Below are positions 14,793 through 22,478 of a DNA stretch of 26,776 nt, in pieces. The DNA comes from an uncultured Porphyromonas sp. Lineage in GTDB: Bacteria; Bacteroidota; Bacteroidia; Bacteroidales; Porphyromonadaceae. The DNA lies in assembly GCA_902490315.1 (NCBI GenBank), contig CABUDK010000016.1:1-26776 (forward strand), given 5' to 3'. Below the pieces are notes generated by a model, which searched no databases, had not been told where the DNA came from, and worked only from the letters and a program-made list of their open reading frames with translations. Position 1 is the first letter of the stretch. The number at the start of each line of letters is the position of its first letter. Made by a program: the position numbers and the translations under genes.

Positions 14793-16031
14793 ATGATGGA
14801 CTCTATCAAGCAAATCTACAAGATCGGTCACGGACCGAGCAGTAGTCACACTATAGCTCCTATGCGAGCCTCTGAGATGTTTCTAACGCAGATCAAAGAG
14901 CTGCCTGTGGATCGTATCGAGGTGACTCTCTATGGGAGCCTCGCAGCCACCGGCAAGGGGCACATGACCGACCAAGCGATACTCTCGGTACTCAATCCCG
15001 TCCACCCAACGACCATCCTATGGGAACCTCGTGTGGAGCTCACATTCCACCCCAATGGGATGAAGTTTGCCGCCTTTGATAAGGAGGGAGAGGAGATCAA
15101 AGAATTCAAAGTCTACAGCATCGGCGGCGGTACGCTCGCCAACGAGACCTTCAATGAGCAGGTCACCACGCCTGTCTACGAGCTCTCGACGATGGCCGAC
15201 ATTATGGACTACCTAGACCAGCGCGGACTCTCTTACTGGGAGTACGTCGAGCGCTGCGAGGGTCCCGACATCTGGGACTACCTCGCCAAGGTCTGGGAAG
15301 TGATGAAGCAGAGTGTGCATGAAGGCTTGGCTGCTGAGGGTGTCCTCCCAGGAGGTCTGCGCCTGCGCCGCAAAGCGGCCGACACGCTGGTCAAGTCTCT
15401 GAGCTACAAGGATAGCGTCCGGACTCGTGGTATGGTCTACTCCTACGCCCTAGCCGTCAGTGAGCAAAACGCTGCCGGCGGACGTGTCGTCACGGCGCCT
15501 ACCTGCGGTTCTTGTGGTGTGATGCCAGCGGTACTCCTCTACCTTCAGGAGACGCGCAGCTTCCGTGACGAGCGTATCCTACGTGCCTTAGCTACGGCGG
15601 GGCTCTTTGCCAATGTGGTACGTACGAACGCCTCTATCAGTGGCGCTGAGGTGGGTTGTCAGGGCGAGGTAGGTGTCGCTTGCGCTATGGCTGCTGCGGC
15701 TGCTAGTCAGCTCTTCGGCGGTACGCTGCACCAGATCGAGTATGCGGCCGAGATGGGCTTGGAGCATCACCTCGGGCTTACCTGCGATCCAGTCTGCGGA
15801 CTGGTACAGATCCCCTGTATCGAGCGCAATGCCTTTGCGGCCAGTCGTGCGCTGGATGCGAATACTTATGCCAACTTCACCGATGGTCGTCACCGGGTCA
15901 GCTTTGACCAGGTGGTCGCAGCCATGCACCAGACGGGCAAGGATCTGCCGAGCCTCTACAAAGAGACGGCTGAGGGTGGACTAGCTATCCTCCACGAGAA
16001 GTATGGTGGCAAGATCCTCATCGAGGATTAA
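14793..16031 (+). CDS. sdaA: L-serine ammonia-lyase, iron-sulfur dependent, single subunit
   Basis: 412 residues. It converts L-serine to pyruvate and ammonia in the cytoplasm. The alpha domain comes after a short beta-like domain, starting IYKIGHGPSSSHTIAPMRA. The three [4Fe-4S] ligands can be placed at Cys289 (GCQGE), Cys331 (CDPVCG) and Cys342 (QIPCIERN); the spacings of 42 and 11 equal those of the Legionella enzyme. TAPTCGSCGVMPA (235-246) is the other family signature. The second Met (14796) is an equally good start. Regulation is probably through the heptad promoter and perhaps R2 upstream. The CDF and folB genes follow closely on the same strand. Confidence 0.96.
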   Translation: MMDSIKQIYKIGHGPSSSHTIAPMRASEMFLTQIKELPVDRIEVTLYGSLAATGKGHMTDQAILSVLNPVHPTTILWEPRVELTFHPNGMKFAAFDKEGEEIKEFKVYSIGGGTLANETFNEQVTTPVYELSTMADIMDYLDQRGLSYWEYVERCEGPDIWDYLAKVWEVMKQSVHEGLAAEGVLPGGLRLRRKAADTLVKSLSYKDSVRTRGMVYSYALAVSEQNAAGGRVVTAPTCGSCGVMPAVLLYLQETRSFRDERILRALATAGLFANVVRTNASISGAEVGCQGEVGVACAMAAAAASQLFGGTLHQIEYAAEMGLEHHLGLTCDPVCGLVQIPCIERNAFAASRALDANTYANFTDGRHRVSFDQVVAAMHQTGKDLPSLYKETAEGGLAILHEKYGGKILIED

Positions 16032-16052
16032 GACAGTTCACACCATGATCTT

Positions 16053-16982
16053 ATGAATAAAGAGAAGCATACCGACCTGCGTACCCGTAGTATCTATCGG
16101 GTCACACTGGTGGGTGCTTTGATCAACGTAGCGCTCACACTCCTCAAGCTCATCGTGGGCTTCGTGGGGCATAGTGCTGCTTTGATTGCTGATGCTGTAC
16201 ACTCGCTCTCGGACTTCTGTACCGACATCATCGTGACGCTCTTTGTGGGCATCGCGGGCAAGCCTAGAGATACCAAGTATCGCTACGGATATGGCAAGTA
16301 TGAGTCGATAGCTACGCTGATCATAGCCACCGTGCTGATGGGCATCGGCATCTCTATGTTGCTCAAGAGTGGAGAGACTATCTATCTCTTCTTTGCCTCT
16401 GGGGTTATCCCGCAGCGGCCTTCGCTCTGGGCGGCGATCATAGCTTTTATCTCTATCCTATCGAAGGAGTGGCTCTTTCGCTACACCAAGAGTGTCGCTG
16501 AGCGGGTGCATAGTAATACGGTGCTGGCGAATGCATGGCACCATCGTACGGACGCTTACTCCTCTATCGCTGTCCTCGTGGGTGTCTTGGGAGCAGCCTT
16601 GCTGGGCAATAAATGGGCGATCCTCGACCAAGTGGCCTGTGCGGGCGTCAGTCTCTTTATCGTTTGGGCGGGGGTGCAGCTTATCTCGACTCCGTGGCGG
16701 GAGCTCACCGAGCACAGTCTCTCCGAGAAGGAGCAGCAGACGATCCTAGAGATCATCGAGGCGGAGTACCCAGGGCATCATCCGCACAATCTCAACACCC
16801 GTAGCTTAGGCTCTGCCGTCGCTATCGAGGTGGATATCTATCTGCCTGACGAGACGCCAGTTATCCTCGCTCACGAGCGAGCTACCCACATAGAGAACAA
16901 GCTCAAGGAGCACTACGGCGAGCGCACCCACGTAGTAGTCCATGTGGAGCCAATGGCTATGATGAATACAGATCACGAATAG
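16053..16982 (+). CDS. Cation diffusion facilitator family transporter
   Basis: 309 residues, inner-membrane divalent metal exporter. About five to six membrane segments lie in residues 14-215, then a cytoplasmic ferredoxin-like domain (about 220-305) ending VVVHVEPM. The metal site is marked by ADAVHSLSDFCTD (Asp47, His50, Asp54) in the second segment and AWHHRTDAYSS (His163, Asp167) in the fifth. The metal (Zn, Fe or Mn) cannot be read from sequence. It begins 21 bases after sdaA, so it is likely cotranscribed; a link to the iron-sulfur enzyme is only speculation. Confidence 0.93.
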   Translation: MNKEKHTDLRTRSIYRVTLVGALINVALTLLKLIVGFVGHSAALIADAVHSLSDFCTDIIVTLFVGIAGKPRDTKYRYGYGKYESIATLIIATVLMGIGISMLLKSGETIYLFFASGVIPQRPSLWAAIIAFISILSKEWLFRYTKSVAERVHSNTVLANAWHHRTDAYSSIAVLVGVLGAALLGNKWAILDQVACAGVSLFIVWAGVQLISTPWRELTEHSLSEKEQQTILEIIEAEYPGHHPHNLNTRSLGSAVAIEVDIYLPDETPVILAHERATHIENKLKEHYGERTHVVVHVEPMAMMNTDHE

Positions 16983-17019
16983 CGAAAAGCCCCCAACTAA
17001 AAGTCAATCCTCCCTTCTT

Positions 17020-17394
17020 ATGAAAGCAACCATTCGGATCGTTAACGCGCACTTTTACTCCTATATAGGAGCTCTCCCTGAGGAGCAAGTGCTGGGCAAT
17101 AGATATATCGTCAACCTCACCGCTACTTACGATGCGACCAAGGCGGTCGCGAGCGATGATGTCGCTGATGCGGTGAGCTACGCTGATCTCTACGATGTGA
17201 TAGCGGACAAGGTAGGTCACTCGCGGGATAACCTCCTCGAGTATGTCGCTGGGCAGATACTTACAGAGATACTAGACAAATACCAGTTGGTCGACAGCTG
17301 CGAGATAACGATCCAAAAGGCTATCCCGCCCATCGCTGGTGTCATCGAAGCTGCCAGCGTCACGCTCGCCGCTAGTCGTGACAACGACAAGTAA
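17020..17394 (+). CDS. folB: Dihydroneopterin aldolase
   Basis: 124 residues, the usual size. It cleaves 7,8-dihydroneopterin to 6-hydroxymethyl-dihydropterin and glycolaldehyde in folate synthesis. Signatures: FYSYIGALPEEQVLGNRYIV near the N terminus with the catalytic Glu region, VSYADLYDVIADKV, and the C-terminal CEITIQKAIPPIAG with the conserved Lys. It is last in a probable sdaA-CDF-folB transcript, 37 bases after the CDF gene. Its stop codon is only 4 bases from the stop of convergent uvrB, and no terminator lies between. Confidence 0.95.
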   Translation: MKATIRIVNAHFYSYIGALPEEQVLGNRYIVNLTATYDATKAVASDDVADAVSYADLYDVIADKVGHSRDNLLEYVAGQILTEILDKYQLVDSCEITIQKAIPPIAGVIEAASVTLAASRDNDK

Positions 17395-17398
17395 CGGG

Positions 17399-19432
17399 TT
17401 ACTTCTTTTGATCCTCTAGTCGACTCTGCAGTGCGTACATCTCGTCGCGTAGGCGTGCAGCCTCGACGAAGTTAAGCTCCTTGGCAGCCGCATACATCTG
17501 CTTGCGTACCTGCTCGATCAGGTCTGGGAGCTTGTCCTGAGTGAGGTACTCAGCGACAGGTGAGGCGACAGCTATCTCTTCCTCGACATAAGCTTCGGCT
17601 TGTGCCGAGGATTTTGTTGTTACATAGCCCTCCTGCGAGAGCGCATTCGTTCGCTTGCTCACCACCTGCGTAGGGGTGATGTTATGCGCCTCGTTGTAAG
17701 CTATCTGCTTAGCACGGCGGCGGTTGGTCTCGTCGATGGTCGCCTGCATGCTGTCGGTGATACTATCTGCATAGAAGATAACCAGCCCATGCACATTACG
17801 AGCGGCACGTCCCGCCGTCTGCGTGAGCGAGCGGTGCGAGCGGAGGAAGCCCTCCTTGTCCGCATCAAGGATCGCCACGAGCGACACCTCGGGGAAATCC
17901 AATCCCTCACGAAGCAGGTTGACCCCGACCAAGACATCGTAAGCACCCTCACGCAGGCTGTCCATAATCTGGATTCGCTCTAGTGTGTCCACATCGCTGT
18001 GTATGTAGGCGCACTTGATGCCCGCTCGTATGAGGTAGTCGCTCAGCTCCTCCGCCATGCGCTTCGTCAGGGTCGTGACGAGCGTCCGCTCGTTGCGCTC
18101 CGTGCGTATGACGATCTCCTCCATCAGGTCGTCCACCTGATGCTCCGTGGGGCGGATCTCGATGGGCGGGTCTAGCAGTCCCGTAGGGCGTATCACCTGC
18201 TCGACCACCACGCCCTCGCTCATGTTGAGCTCGTAGTCAGCTGGCGTGGCACTGACGTAGATCACTTGGTTGGTCAGATTGACAAACTCCTCAAACTCCA
18301 GGGGCCTATTGTCCAAAGCCGCTGGTAGACGAAAGCCATACTCCACCAAGGTGGTCTTGCGCGCCTTGTCTCCGCCATACATGGCGCGTATCTGCGGTAT
18401 CGATACGTGGCTCTCGTCAATGACTAGGAGGTAGTCATCGGGGAAGTAGTCCATCAAGCAGAAGGGTCGCTCGCCCGGCTTGCGACCATCGAAGTAACGC
18501 GAATAGTTTTCAATGCCCGAGCAGTAGCCCACTGCCTTGATCATCTCCAGATCGTAGGAGACCCGCTCGTAGAGTCGCTTCGCCTCAAAGAGATGCTCCT
18601 CGCGCTCCAGTTCTGCTGTGCGGTCGGCCAGATCCTTCTTGATCTCCACGATAGCACGCTGCGTCTGCTCCTCCGTTGTCACAAAGAGGTTGGCGGGGTA
18701 GATGCGTAGACTATCCAGTGTCCCCTGGCTCTCAGCCGAGACCGGGTCGATGATGGTGATCCGATCGATCTCGTCATCCCACAGCTCGATGCGGTAAGCA
18801 ACCCCCTCGAAGGACTCGATGGCGGGAAAGATATCGATCGTATCTCCCTTCACCCGAAAGGAACCACTCACGAAGTCCGCCTTGTTATTGACATAGTAAG
18901 ACTCCGCGAGGCGTCGCATCAGCACGTCCCGCTCGATCTGCATGCCCACCTCCAGCTTGATGATCTTATTCTCAAAGTCATTCGGATTGGCCATACCATA
19001 GATGCAGGAGACCGAGGCGACCACAATCACATCGCGACGACCCGAGAGGAGCGAGGCGGTAGCACGTAGTCGCAGCTTGTCCAGCTCCGCATTGATCGCC
19101 ATGTCCTTCTCTATATAAGTATCCGTATTGATCAGATAAGCCTCGGGCTGGTAGTAGTCGTAGTAGGAGACGAAGTACTCTACCGCATTGTTGGGGAAGA
19201 ACGCCTTGAACTCGCTGTACAGCTGAGCGGCCAATGTCTTGTTGTGGCTAATGACCAATGTCGGTCGCTCCACCTGCTGGATCACATTGGCGATCGTAAA
19301 GGTCTTGCCCGAGCCCGTCACACCGAGGAGCGTCTGATGAGGCAACCCATCAAGCACTCCCTGCGAGAGCTGAGCAATAGCCTCCGGCTGGTCGCCCGTC
19401 GGCTTATATTTTGAGGTTAGTTGGAAGGACAT
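17399..19432 (-). CDS. uvrB: Excinuclease ABC subunit B
   Basis: 677 residues, full length. UvrB is the damage-verifying helicase-like subunit of nucleotide excision repair, loaded by UvrA and acting with UvrC. Visible motifs: PTGDQPEAI, Walker A GVTGSGKT (37-44), the beta-hairpin region YFVSYYDYYQPEAY (86-99), LLVIDESHVSIPQ, VSATPADYEL, LVGVNLLREGLDFPEVSLV and QTAGRAARN. A C-terminal UVR motif (about 635-670, with AAKELNFVEAARLRDEM) contacts UvrC. The gene lies 24 bases downstream of the TPR-like gene on the same strand, so it may share its promoter at 20307-20336. Confidence 0.98.
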   Translation of the reverse strand: MSFQLTSKYKPTGDQPEAIAQLSQGVLDGLPHQTLLGVTGSGKTFTIANVIQQVERPTLVISHNKTLAAQLYSEFKAFFPNNAVEYFVSYYDYYQPEAYLINTDTYIEKDMAINAELDKLRLRATASLLSGRRDVIVVASVSCIYGMANPNDFENKIIKLEVGMQIERDVLMRRLAESYYVNNKADFVSGSFRVKGDTIDIFPAIESFEGVAYRIELWDDEIDRITIIDPVSAESQGTLDSLRIYPANLFVTTEEQTQRAIVEIKKDLADRTAELEREEHLFEAKRLYERVSYDLEMIKAVGYCSGIENYSRYFDGRKPGERPFCLMDYFPDDYLLVIDESHVSIPQIRAMYGGDKARKTTLVEYGFRLPAALDNRPLEFEEFVNLTNQVIYVSATPADYELNMSEGVVVEQVIRPTGLLDPPIEIRPTEHQVDDLMEEIVIRTERNERTLVTTLTKRMAEELSDYLIRAGIKCAYIHSDVDTLERIQIMDSLREGAYDVLVGVNLLREGLDFPEVSLVAILDADKEGFLRSHRSLTQTAGRAARNVHGLVIFYADSITDSMQATIDETNRRRAKQIAYNEAHNITPTQVVSKRTNALSQEGYVTTKSSAQAEAYVEEEIAVASPVAEYLTQDKLPDLIEQVRKQMYAAAKELNFVEAARLRDEMYALQSRLEDQKK

Positions 19433-19456
19433 GGTACCTACACCCTATTACTGCGG

Positions 19457-20209
19457 TTAGCTTGGCTGTCCGTGCCTCTGCTTGTTCTCTATGTACTTAT
19501 TGTCGAGAGCCCACGTGAGCCGAGGCTCCAGCTTCATCGCCTTGCGATACCATGCCTCTGCCTGTGTCTGCTCCCCGACACCTACGTAGCACTCAGCAAT
19601 CTGTACGACGAGATTCAGATAGAGCCACGAACCCTTGCTCTTGCCCTGCGAAACCATCGCACGCTCTGCACGAAGTAGGTAGTCAATCGCACCCCGCTTA
19701 GCATCTCCCTTGAAAAAGGCTGAAGCAAAGTACTGCGCATTGCCTCTTTGGATCAGACCGATGGCGTTTTGCTTGTCTAGAGCAATTGATCGATTCATCA
19801 GACTAATGCACTTATTGCCCACGAGTGGAGCTCGTAGCCACGAGATGCCTACACGGTAGCTGTAGTAAGCCGATAGGTAGGCGGTCATCTCAGCCTCCTT
19901 GTAGTCACACTCAATAAGGTAGTCCACGTGCGCTTTGTAGCGCTTGAGGTACTGCTCCGCCTCATTGTTTCTGTCGCGTAGGATGCACTCACCGATGTAT
20001 CCGTACTCATACTCCACCAGCTCGGCGATACGCGCATAGCTCTTGTTAGGCTCAGCGTGCATACGGTCTACGACACGCTTCCAACTCCTAATGTCACGCT
20101 TTACATAAGCCTCGTAGACCTGCTGTCGGTCAGAAGCTGCCATACTATTTGCTCCTACACCCAGGAGGAGTACAAAGAGTAAAAGTTTAGTTATCCGTTT
20201 CTGTCTCAT
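19457..20209 (-). CDS. Secreted TPR-like protein of unknown function
   Basis: 250 residues with a signal peptide (about 1-25, MAA cleavage area). The rest is helical. The last third looks like tetratricopeptide repeats: LYLNLVVQIAECYVGVGEQTQAEAWYRKAMKLEPRL has the Gly/Ala/Pro spacing of one TPR, with weaker ones before it (ISLMNRSIALDKQNAIGLIQRGNAQYF). I recognise no enzyme motif. It probably binds a partner protein in the periplasm. It is read from a good promoter with a ~90-base leader containing a small hairpin and is followed closely by uvrB, an association that looks incidental. Confidence 0.75.
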   Translation of the reverse strand: MRQKRITKLLLFVLLLGVGANSMAASDRQQVYEAYVKRDIRSWKRVVDRMHAEPNKSYARIAELVEYEYGYIGECILRDRNNEAEQYLKRYKAHVDYLIECDYKEAEMTAYLSAYYSYRVGISWLRAPLVGNKCISLMNRSIALDKQNAIGLIQRGNAQYFASAFFKGDAKRGAIDYLLRAERAMVSQGKSKGSWLYLNLVVQIAECYVGVGEQTQAEAWYRKAMKLEPRLTWALDNKYIENKQRHGQPS

Positions 20210-20268
20210 ACGATCACAGTTTGTCTAATTGTCAACGAAACCTACCCCACAGCGCAGGATAGCTGGAG

Positions 20269-20287
20269 AGGACTCCCGAAGAGTCCT
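20269..20287 (-). repeat. Leader hairpin of the TPR-like gene
   Basis: On the minus strand AGGACTC and GAGTCCT enclose the loop TTCGG. It lies about 60 bases upstream of the ATG, inside the predicted leader. There is no T-run directly after it. Confidence 0.45.
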
Positions 20288-20306
20288 TTCGTCTCCTTCA
20301 TATTCC

Positions 20307-20336
20307 CAAAGATACAAAACTCTAGCGAAGCCACAA
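20307..20336 (-). promoter_or_regulatory. Promoter of the TPR-like gene (and probably uvrB)
   Basis: Minus strand: TTG (20336-20334), 19 nt, then TATCTTTG (20314-20307). This is a textbook Bacteroidetes promoter. A short open frame across it (20225-20434) is therefore unlikely to be a gene. Confidence 0.75.
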
Positions 20337-20435
20337 CGCCCCACTAGACTCCTTGATTTCGCAAATCTCACGAGTAACTCGTCGGAGTGGTGAGTTGACA
20401 CATTATCGTCAAATGAGTCTTGTAGGATAGTCACA

Positions 20436-20589
20436 TGAGAAATTTCAAATTCTCACGGAGCTATTTTTTATTTTCCAGTGAGGAACGGGAAAATTCCTCG
20501 GACTTATCATTCTATTCTTCCGAAGTTTCATTTGATTCTTCCGAAGTTTCATTTGATTGCTCCGAAGTTTTTTTCTGATTGCTCCGAAG
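20436..20589. repeat. Dispersed repeat R1, copy B (21-bp tandem units)
   Basis: Homologous to 2239-2349. Units lie at 20497-20517 (variant start CTCGGACT), 20518-20538, 20539-20559, 20560-20581 (22 bp) and a partial one at 20582-20589. Two units are nearly identical to the full unit in copy A. As in copy A, it stands between the end of one minus-strand gene and the promoter of the next. Confidence 0.75.
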
Positions 20590-20606
20590 TTTAGCCCCTA
20601 AAGATC

Positions 20607-20629
20607 AAAAAACGATCCTTGATCGAGGG
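20607..20629 (-). terminator. Intrinsic terminator of the repeat-protein gene
   Basis: On the minus strand CGATC-AAG-GATCG is followed by six T, five bases past CCCC. The stem is short, but it begins within about 10 bases of the stop codon. An alternative longer pairing (CCCCT...AGGGG) also exists. Confidence 0.65.
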
Positions 20630-20633
20630 GGAA

Positions 20634-21131
20634 TCACAAGATGAGGTAGATAGCAACGGCAACGGGAAGATGCCCCTCGATCGTGTAGCGGACTCTGGAG
20701 TCGTAGTCGTAGCGCTTGTCGCCACTGTAGATGCGGTTGCCGTCCCACGTAGCAATGACTCTTGAGTCGTAATCGTAGCGCTTGTCACCGCTATAGACAC
20801 GGGAGCCGTTCCACGTAGCGAGGACTCGCGAATCGTAGTCGTAGCGCTTGTCACCGCTGTAGAGACGGGTGCCGTCCCACGTGGCGATGACTCGTGAATC
20901 GTAGTCGTAGCGCTTGTCTCCGCTGTAGAGACGGGTGCCGTCCCACGTGGCGATGACTCGCGAATCGTAGTCATATCGCTTGTCGCCACTGTAGAGGCGA
21001 GTCCCATCCCACGTGGCAATGACTCGTGAGTCGTAATCGTAGCGCTTGTCTCCACTGTAGATATAGGTCTGAGCGGAAAGCGTGAAGAGGCTACTAAGGA
21101 GTAGCATGATGAGTAAGAACGATCGCTTCAT
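20634..21131 (-). CDS. Secreted protein of 22-residue tandem repeats
   Basis: 165 residues. A signal peptide (about 1-20, FTLSAQ) is followed from Tyr25 by five full copies and one partial copy of a 22-residue unit, YSGDKRYDYDSRVIATWDG plus three residues (TRL, SRV or NRI). The 66-bp DNA units lie at 20691-21059. The first three are identical in protein. The unit is rich in Tyr, Asp and Arg and short beta-strand-like stretches, so a beta-repeat fold (propeller or similar) is likely. The last 18 residues are hydrophobic (HLPVAVAIYLIL). The function is unknown to me. It may be cotranscribed with the membrane-protein gene 60 bases upstream. Confidence 0.85.
   Translation of the reverse strand: MKRSFLLIMLLLSSLFTLSAQTYIYSGDKRYDYDSRVIATWDGTRLYSGDKRYDYDSRVIATWDGTRLYSGDKRYDYDSRVIATWDGTRLYSGDKRYDYDSRVLATWNGSRVYSGDKRYDYDSRVIATWDGNRIYSGDKRYDYDSRVRYTIEGHLPVAVAIYLIL
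20691..21059 (-). repeat. 66-bp tandem repeat inside the secreted repeat-protein gene
   Basis: Five full 66-bp units (21059-20730) and a 39-bp partial one (20729-20691), all in frame. Units differ mostly at synonymous positions and in the codons just after TWDG. Their high identity would allow unit gain or loss without a frameshift. Confidence 0.92.
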
Positions 21132-21191
21132 ATGGAATGTGCTATATGTTGATTTTCTCGATTAGGTTATGGGTAGAAACTCTTTCTGCGA

Positions 21192-22244
21192 TTAATCCTT
21201 TACCAGTTCATTGATCTCTGTTGTACCCTCTTCCACCCTCTTGTAAGTTCGATTGATTATTGGCAGGATTAGGATCGCTATAACCCCTACGGCAATAGTC
21301 CATAGAGTCTGTACCACATGTACAATCAGGGCAAACTGCCCCGCTTCCGCCTCGCTTACGCCAAAGGCTGTCAGCGATATAATCACCGCATAGTGCCACG
21401 GACCGACACCCGCAGGCGTAGGGATGGCGATCATCAGGGTAGAGAGGACAAATGAGGCAAAAGCAACTCGATGACCCAGATCAGCTGTGAAAGCGAAAGC
21501 GCCAAATGCAATGTAGAAGAAGTAGTAATAAAAGAGCCACAAGAGGAGCGTGAGTACGACAAACTGACTCCATGCACGCCATCCTCTCAGTGTCGATGCA
21601 GCTTGCAGTACAGAACGTAGTTTCTCTTTGACACGCTGCATGAAGTTACTCTTTCTGAAGCGATAGAGAACCAGTATGATGACGAGGAGCGAGACGCCTG
21701 CGATGATCCAAGCAGTGGTGTAGTCTGACGAAAAGAGACGCCCCAAGCCACCTCCGAGCGAGAGCCCCCGCGCAGCTAAGATCTGCGATATAGAGCCTGG
21801 CTGAAACAGCATCATAGCAACTAGGAGCGCTAAGACTACGACTGCGTCTGAGAGACGATCAATCAGAAGCGTGCCCACCGTTGCCGAGAGCGCATAGCCC
21901 TCTCGCTGCTTCATCTCAGTGCAGCGCCACACCTCGCCAGCACGTGGTATGACAAAGTTAACGGCATAGCTCCCGATGGTGATCAAGATCGGATTGATGG
22001 AACGTGCTGGGGGGGTGTAGAGTGGCCGCATTAAGAGGTGCCAGCGATAGCCTCGAGTGGCGTTGCCTAGGAGTCCCAAAGGCAGGGACAAGAGAAGATA
22101 CTCGTAGCGCACACCGTGCTGCAATAAGCGTAGCGTGTCAGCGAGCTCTAGATGGCGATAGAGGTAAAACAGTATCGCTAGTCCCATGAGGAGTGGCAAG
22201 AAGTTCTTCAACCACCATTGCCAAGAGTGTCGTGCTGTCTTCAC
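21192..22244 (-). CDS. Flippase-like integral membrane protein (LPG synthase TM-domain family)
   Basis: 350 residues with about eight membrane segments. It matches the lysylphosphatidylglycerol-synthase transmembrane family (UPF0104, PF03706) by SYAVNFVIPRAGEVWRCTEMKQREG, SATVGTLLIDRLSDAVVV and the late TPAGVGPWHYAVI. There is no C-terminal soluble synthase domain, so it belongs to the short, flippase-like type; the lipid substrate is unknown. The start at 22244 is GTG, only about 5 bases from the -7 box, so the message may be leaderless. Met20 (22187) is an alternative but would cut into the first membrane segment. Confidence 0.85.
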   Translation of the reverse strand: MKTARHSWQWWLKNFLPLLMGLAILFYLYRHLELADTLRLLQHGVRYEYLLLSLPLGLLGNATRGYRWHLLMRPLYTPPARSINPILITIGSYAVNFVIPRAGEVWRCTEMKQREGYALSATVGTLLIDRLSDAVVVLALLVAMMLFQPGSISQILAARGLSLGGGLGRLFSSDYTTAWIIAGVSLLVIILVLYRFRKSNFMQRVKEKLRSVLQAASTLRGWRAWSQFVVLTLLLWLFYYYFFYIAFGAFAFTADLGHRVAFASFVLSTLMIAIPTPAGVGPWHYAVIISLTAFGVSEAEAGQFALIVHVVQTLWTIAVGVIAILILPIINRTYKRVEEGTTEINELVKD

Positions 22245-22248
22245 GCTT

Positions 22249-22307
22249 CAAAAGTACGAAAAAGAAGTTAGAGGCTAGAATTTAGAAGTTAGATATTAAA
22301 GATTAGA
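22249..22307 (-). promoter_or_regulatory. Heptad-repeat promoter of the flippase-like gene
   Basis: Minus strand: six 7-bp units of the form TCTAAYY or close (22307-22266), then TCTTTTTCG (22265-22257) and -7 box TACTTTTG (22256-22249). Register and the 9-base linker are identical to the sdaA promoter at 14703-14761, although the genes are unrelated. Confidence 0.65.
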
Positions 22308-22381
22308 TTATTCTGATGGCTCCGATAGCTCTGATTCATTCCGATAGTCCTAGCCAAGAGTCAACCGCCACCATAACAGCA

Positions 22382-22420
22382 AAGGTCACCTAACCCTCAT
22401 AAAGAGGACTAGGTGACCTT
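22382..22420 (-). terminator. Terminator of the small Ala-rich lipoprotein gene
   Basis: AAGGTCACCTA (22382-22392) pairs perfectly with 22410-22420. It lies about 60 bases after the stop codon at 22479. On the minus strand the stem ends in CCTT and is followed by TGCTGTT, a weak T-run, so efficiency is uncertain. Confidence 0.65.
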
Positions 22421-22478
22421 CGCCAAGTTTGGTTGCTTAGGTTATCTCAGATTACGAATGATCTGGAGAAGTTGGTGT

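Larger units (their letters stand above)
20210..20633. other. Region without a gene upstream of the TPR-like gene
   Basis: These 424 bases hold a leader with a hairpin, the promoter at 20307-20336, a near-palindrome (20436-20455, TGAGAA...TTCTCA) at the edge of R1 copy B, R1 itself, and the terminator of the repeat-protein gene. Between 20337 and 20435 I see nothing recognisable. Confidence 0.6.

Noticed and set aside
20225..20434. 69-codon open frame on the minus strand upstream of the TPR-like gene
   Set aside because: A good -33/-7 promoter and a leader hairpin lie inside it, and the peptide has no recognisable character.
20591..21055. Second repeat-rich open frame (Thr/Ser/Arg-rich) across the 66-bp repeats
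   Set aside because: It is an out-of-frame shadow of the 22-residue repeat gene; it lacks a signal peptide, while the other frame has one followed by perfect residue-level repeats.
20691..21059. CRISPR-like appearance of the 66-bp repeats
   Set aside because: The units are contiguous without spacers, in frame within a secreted protein gene, and no cas genes are near.
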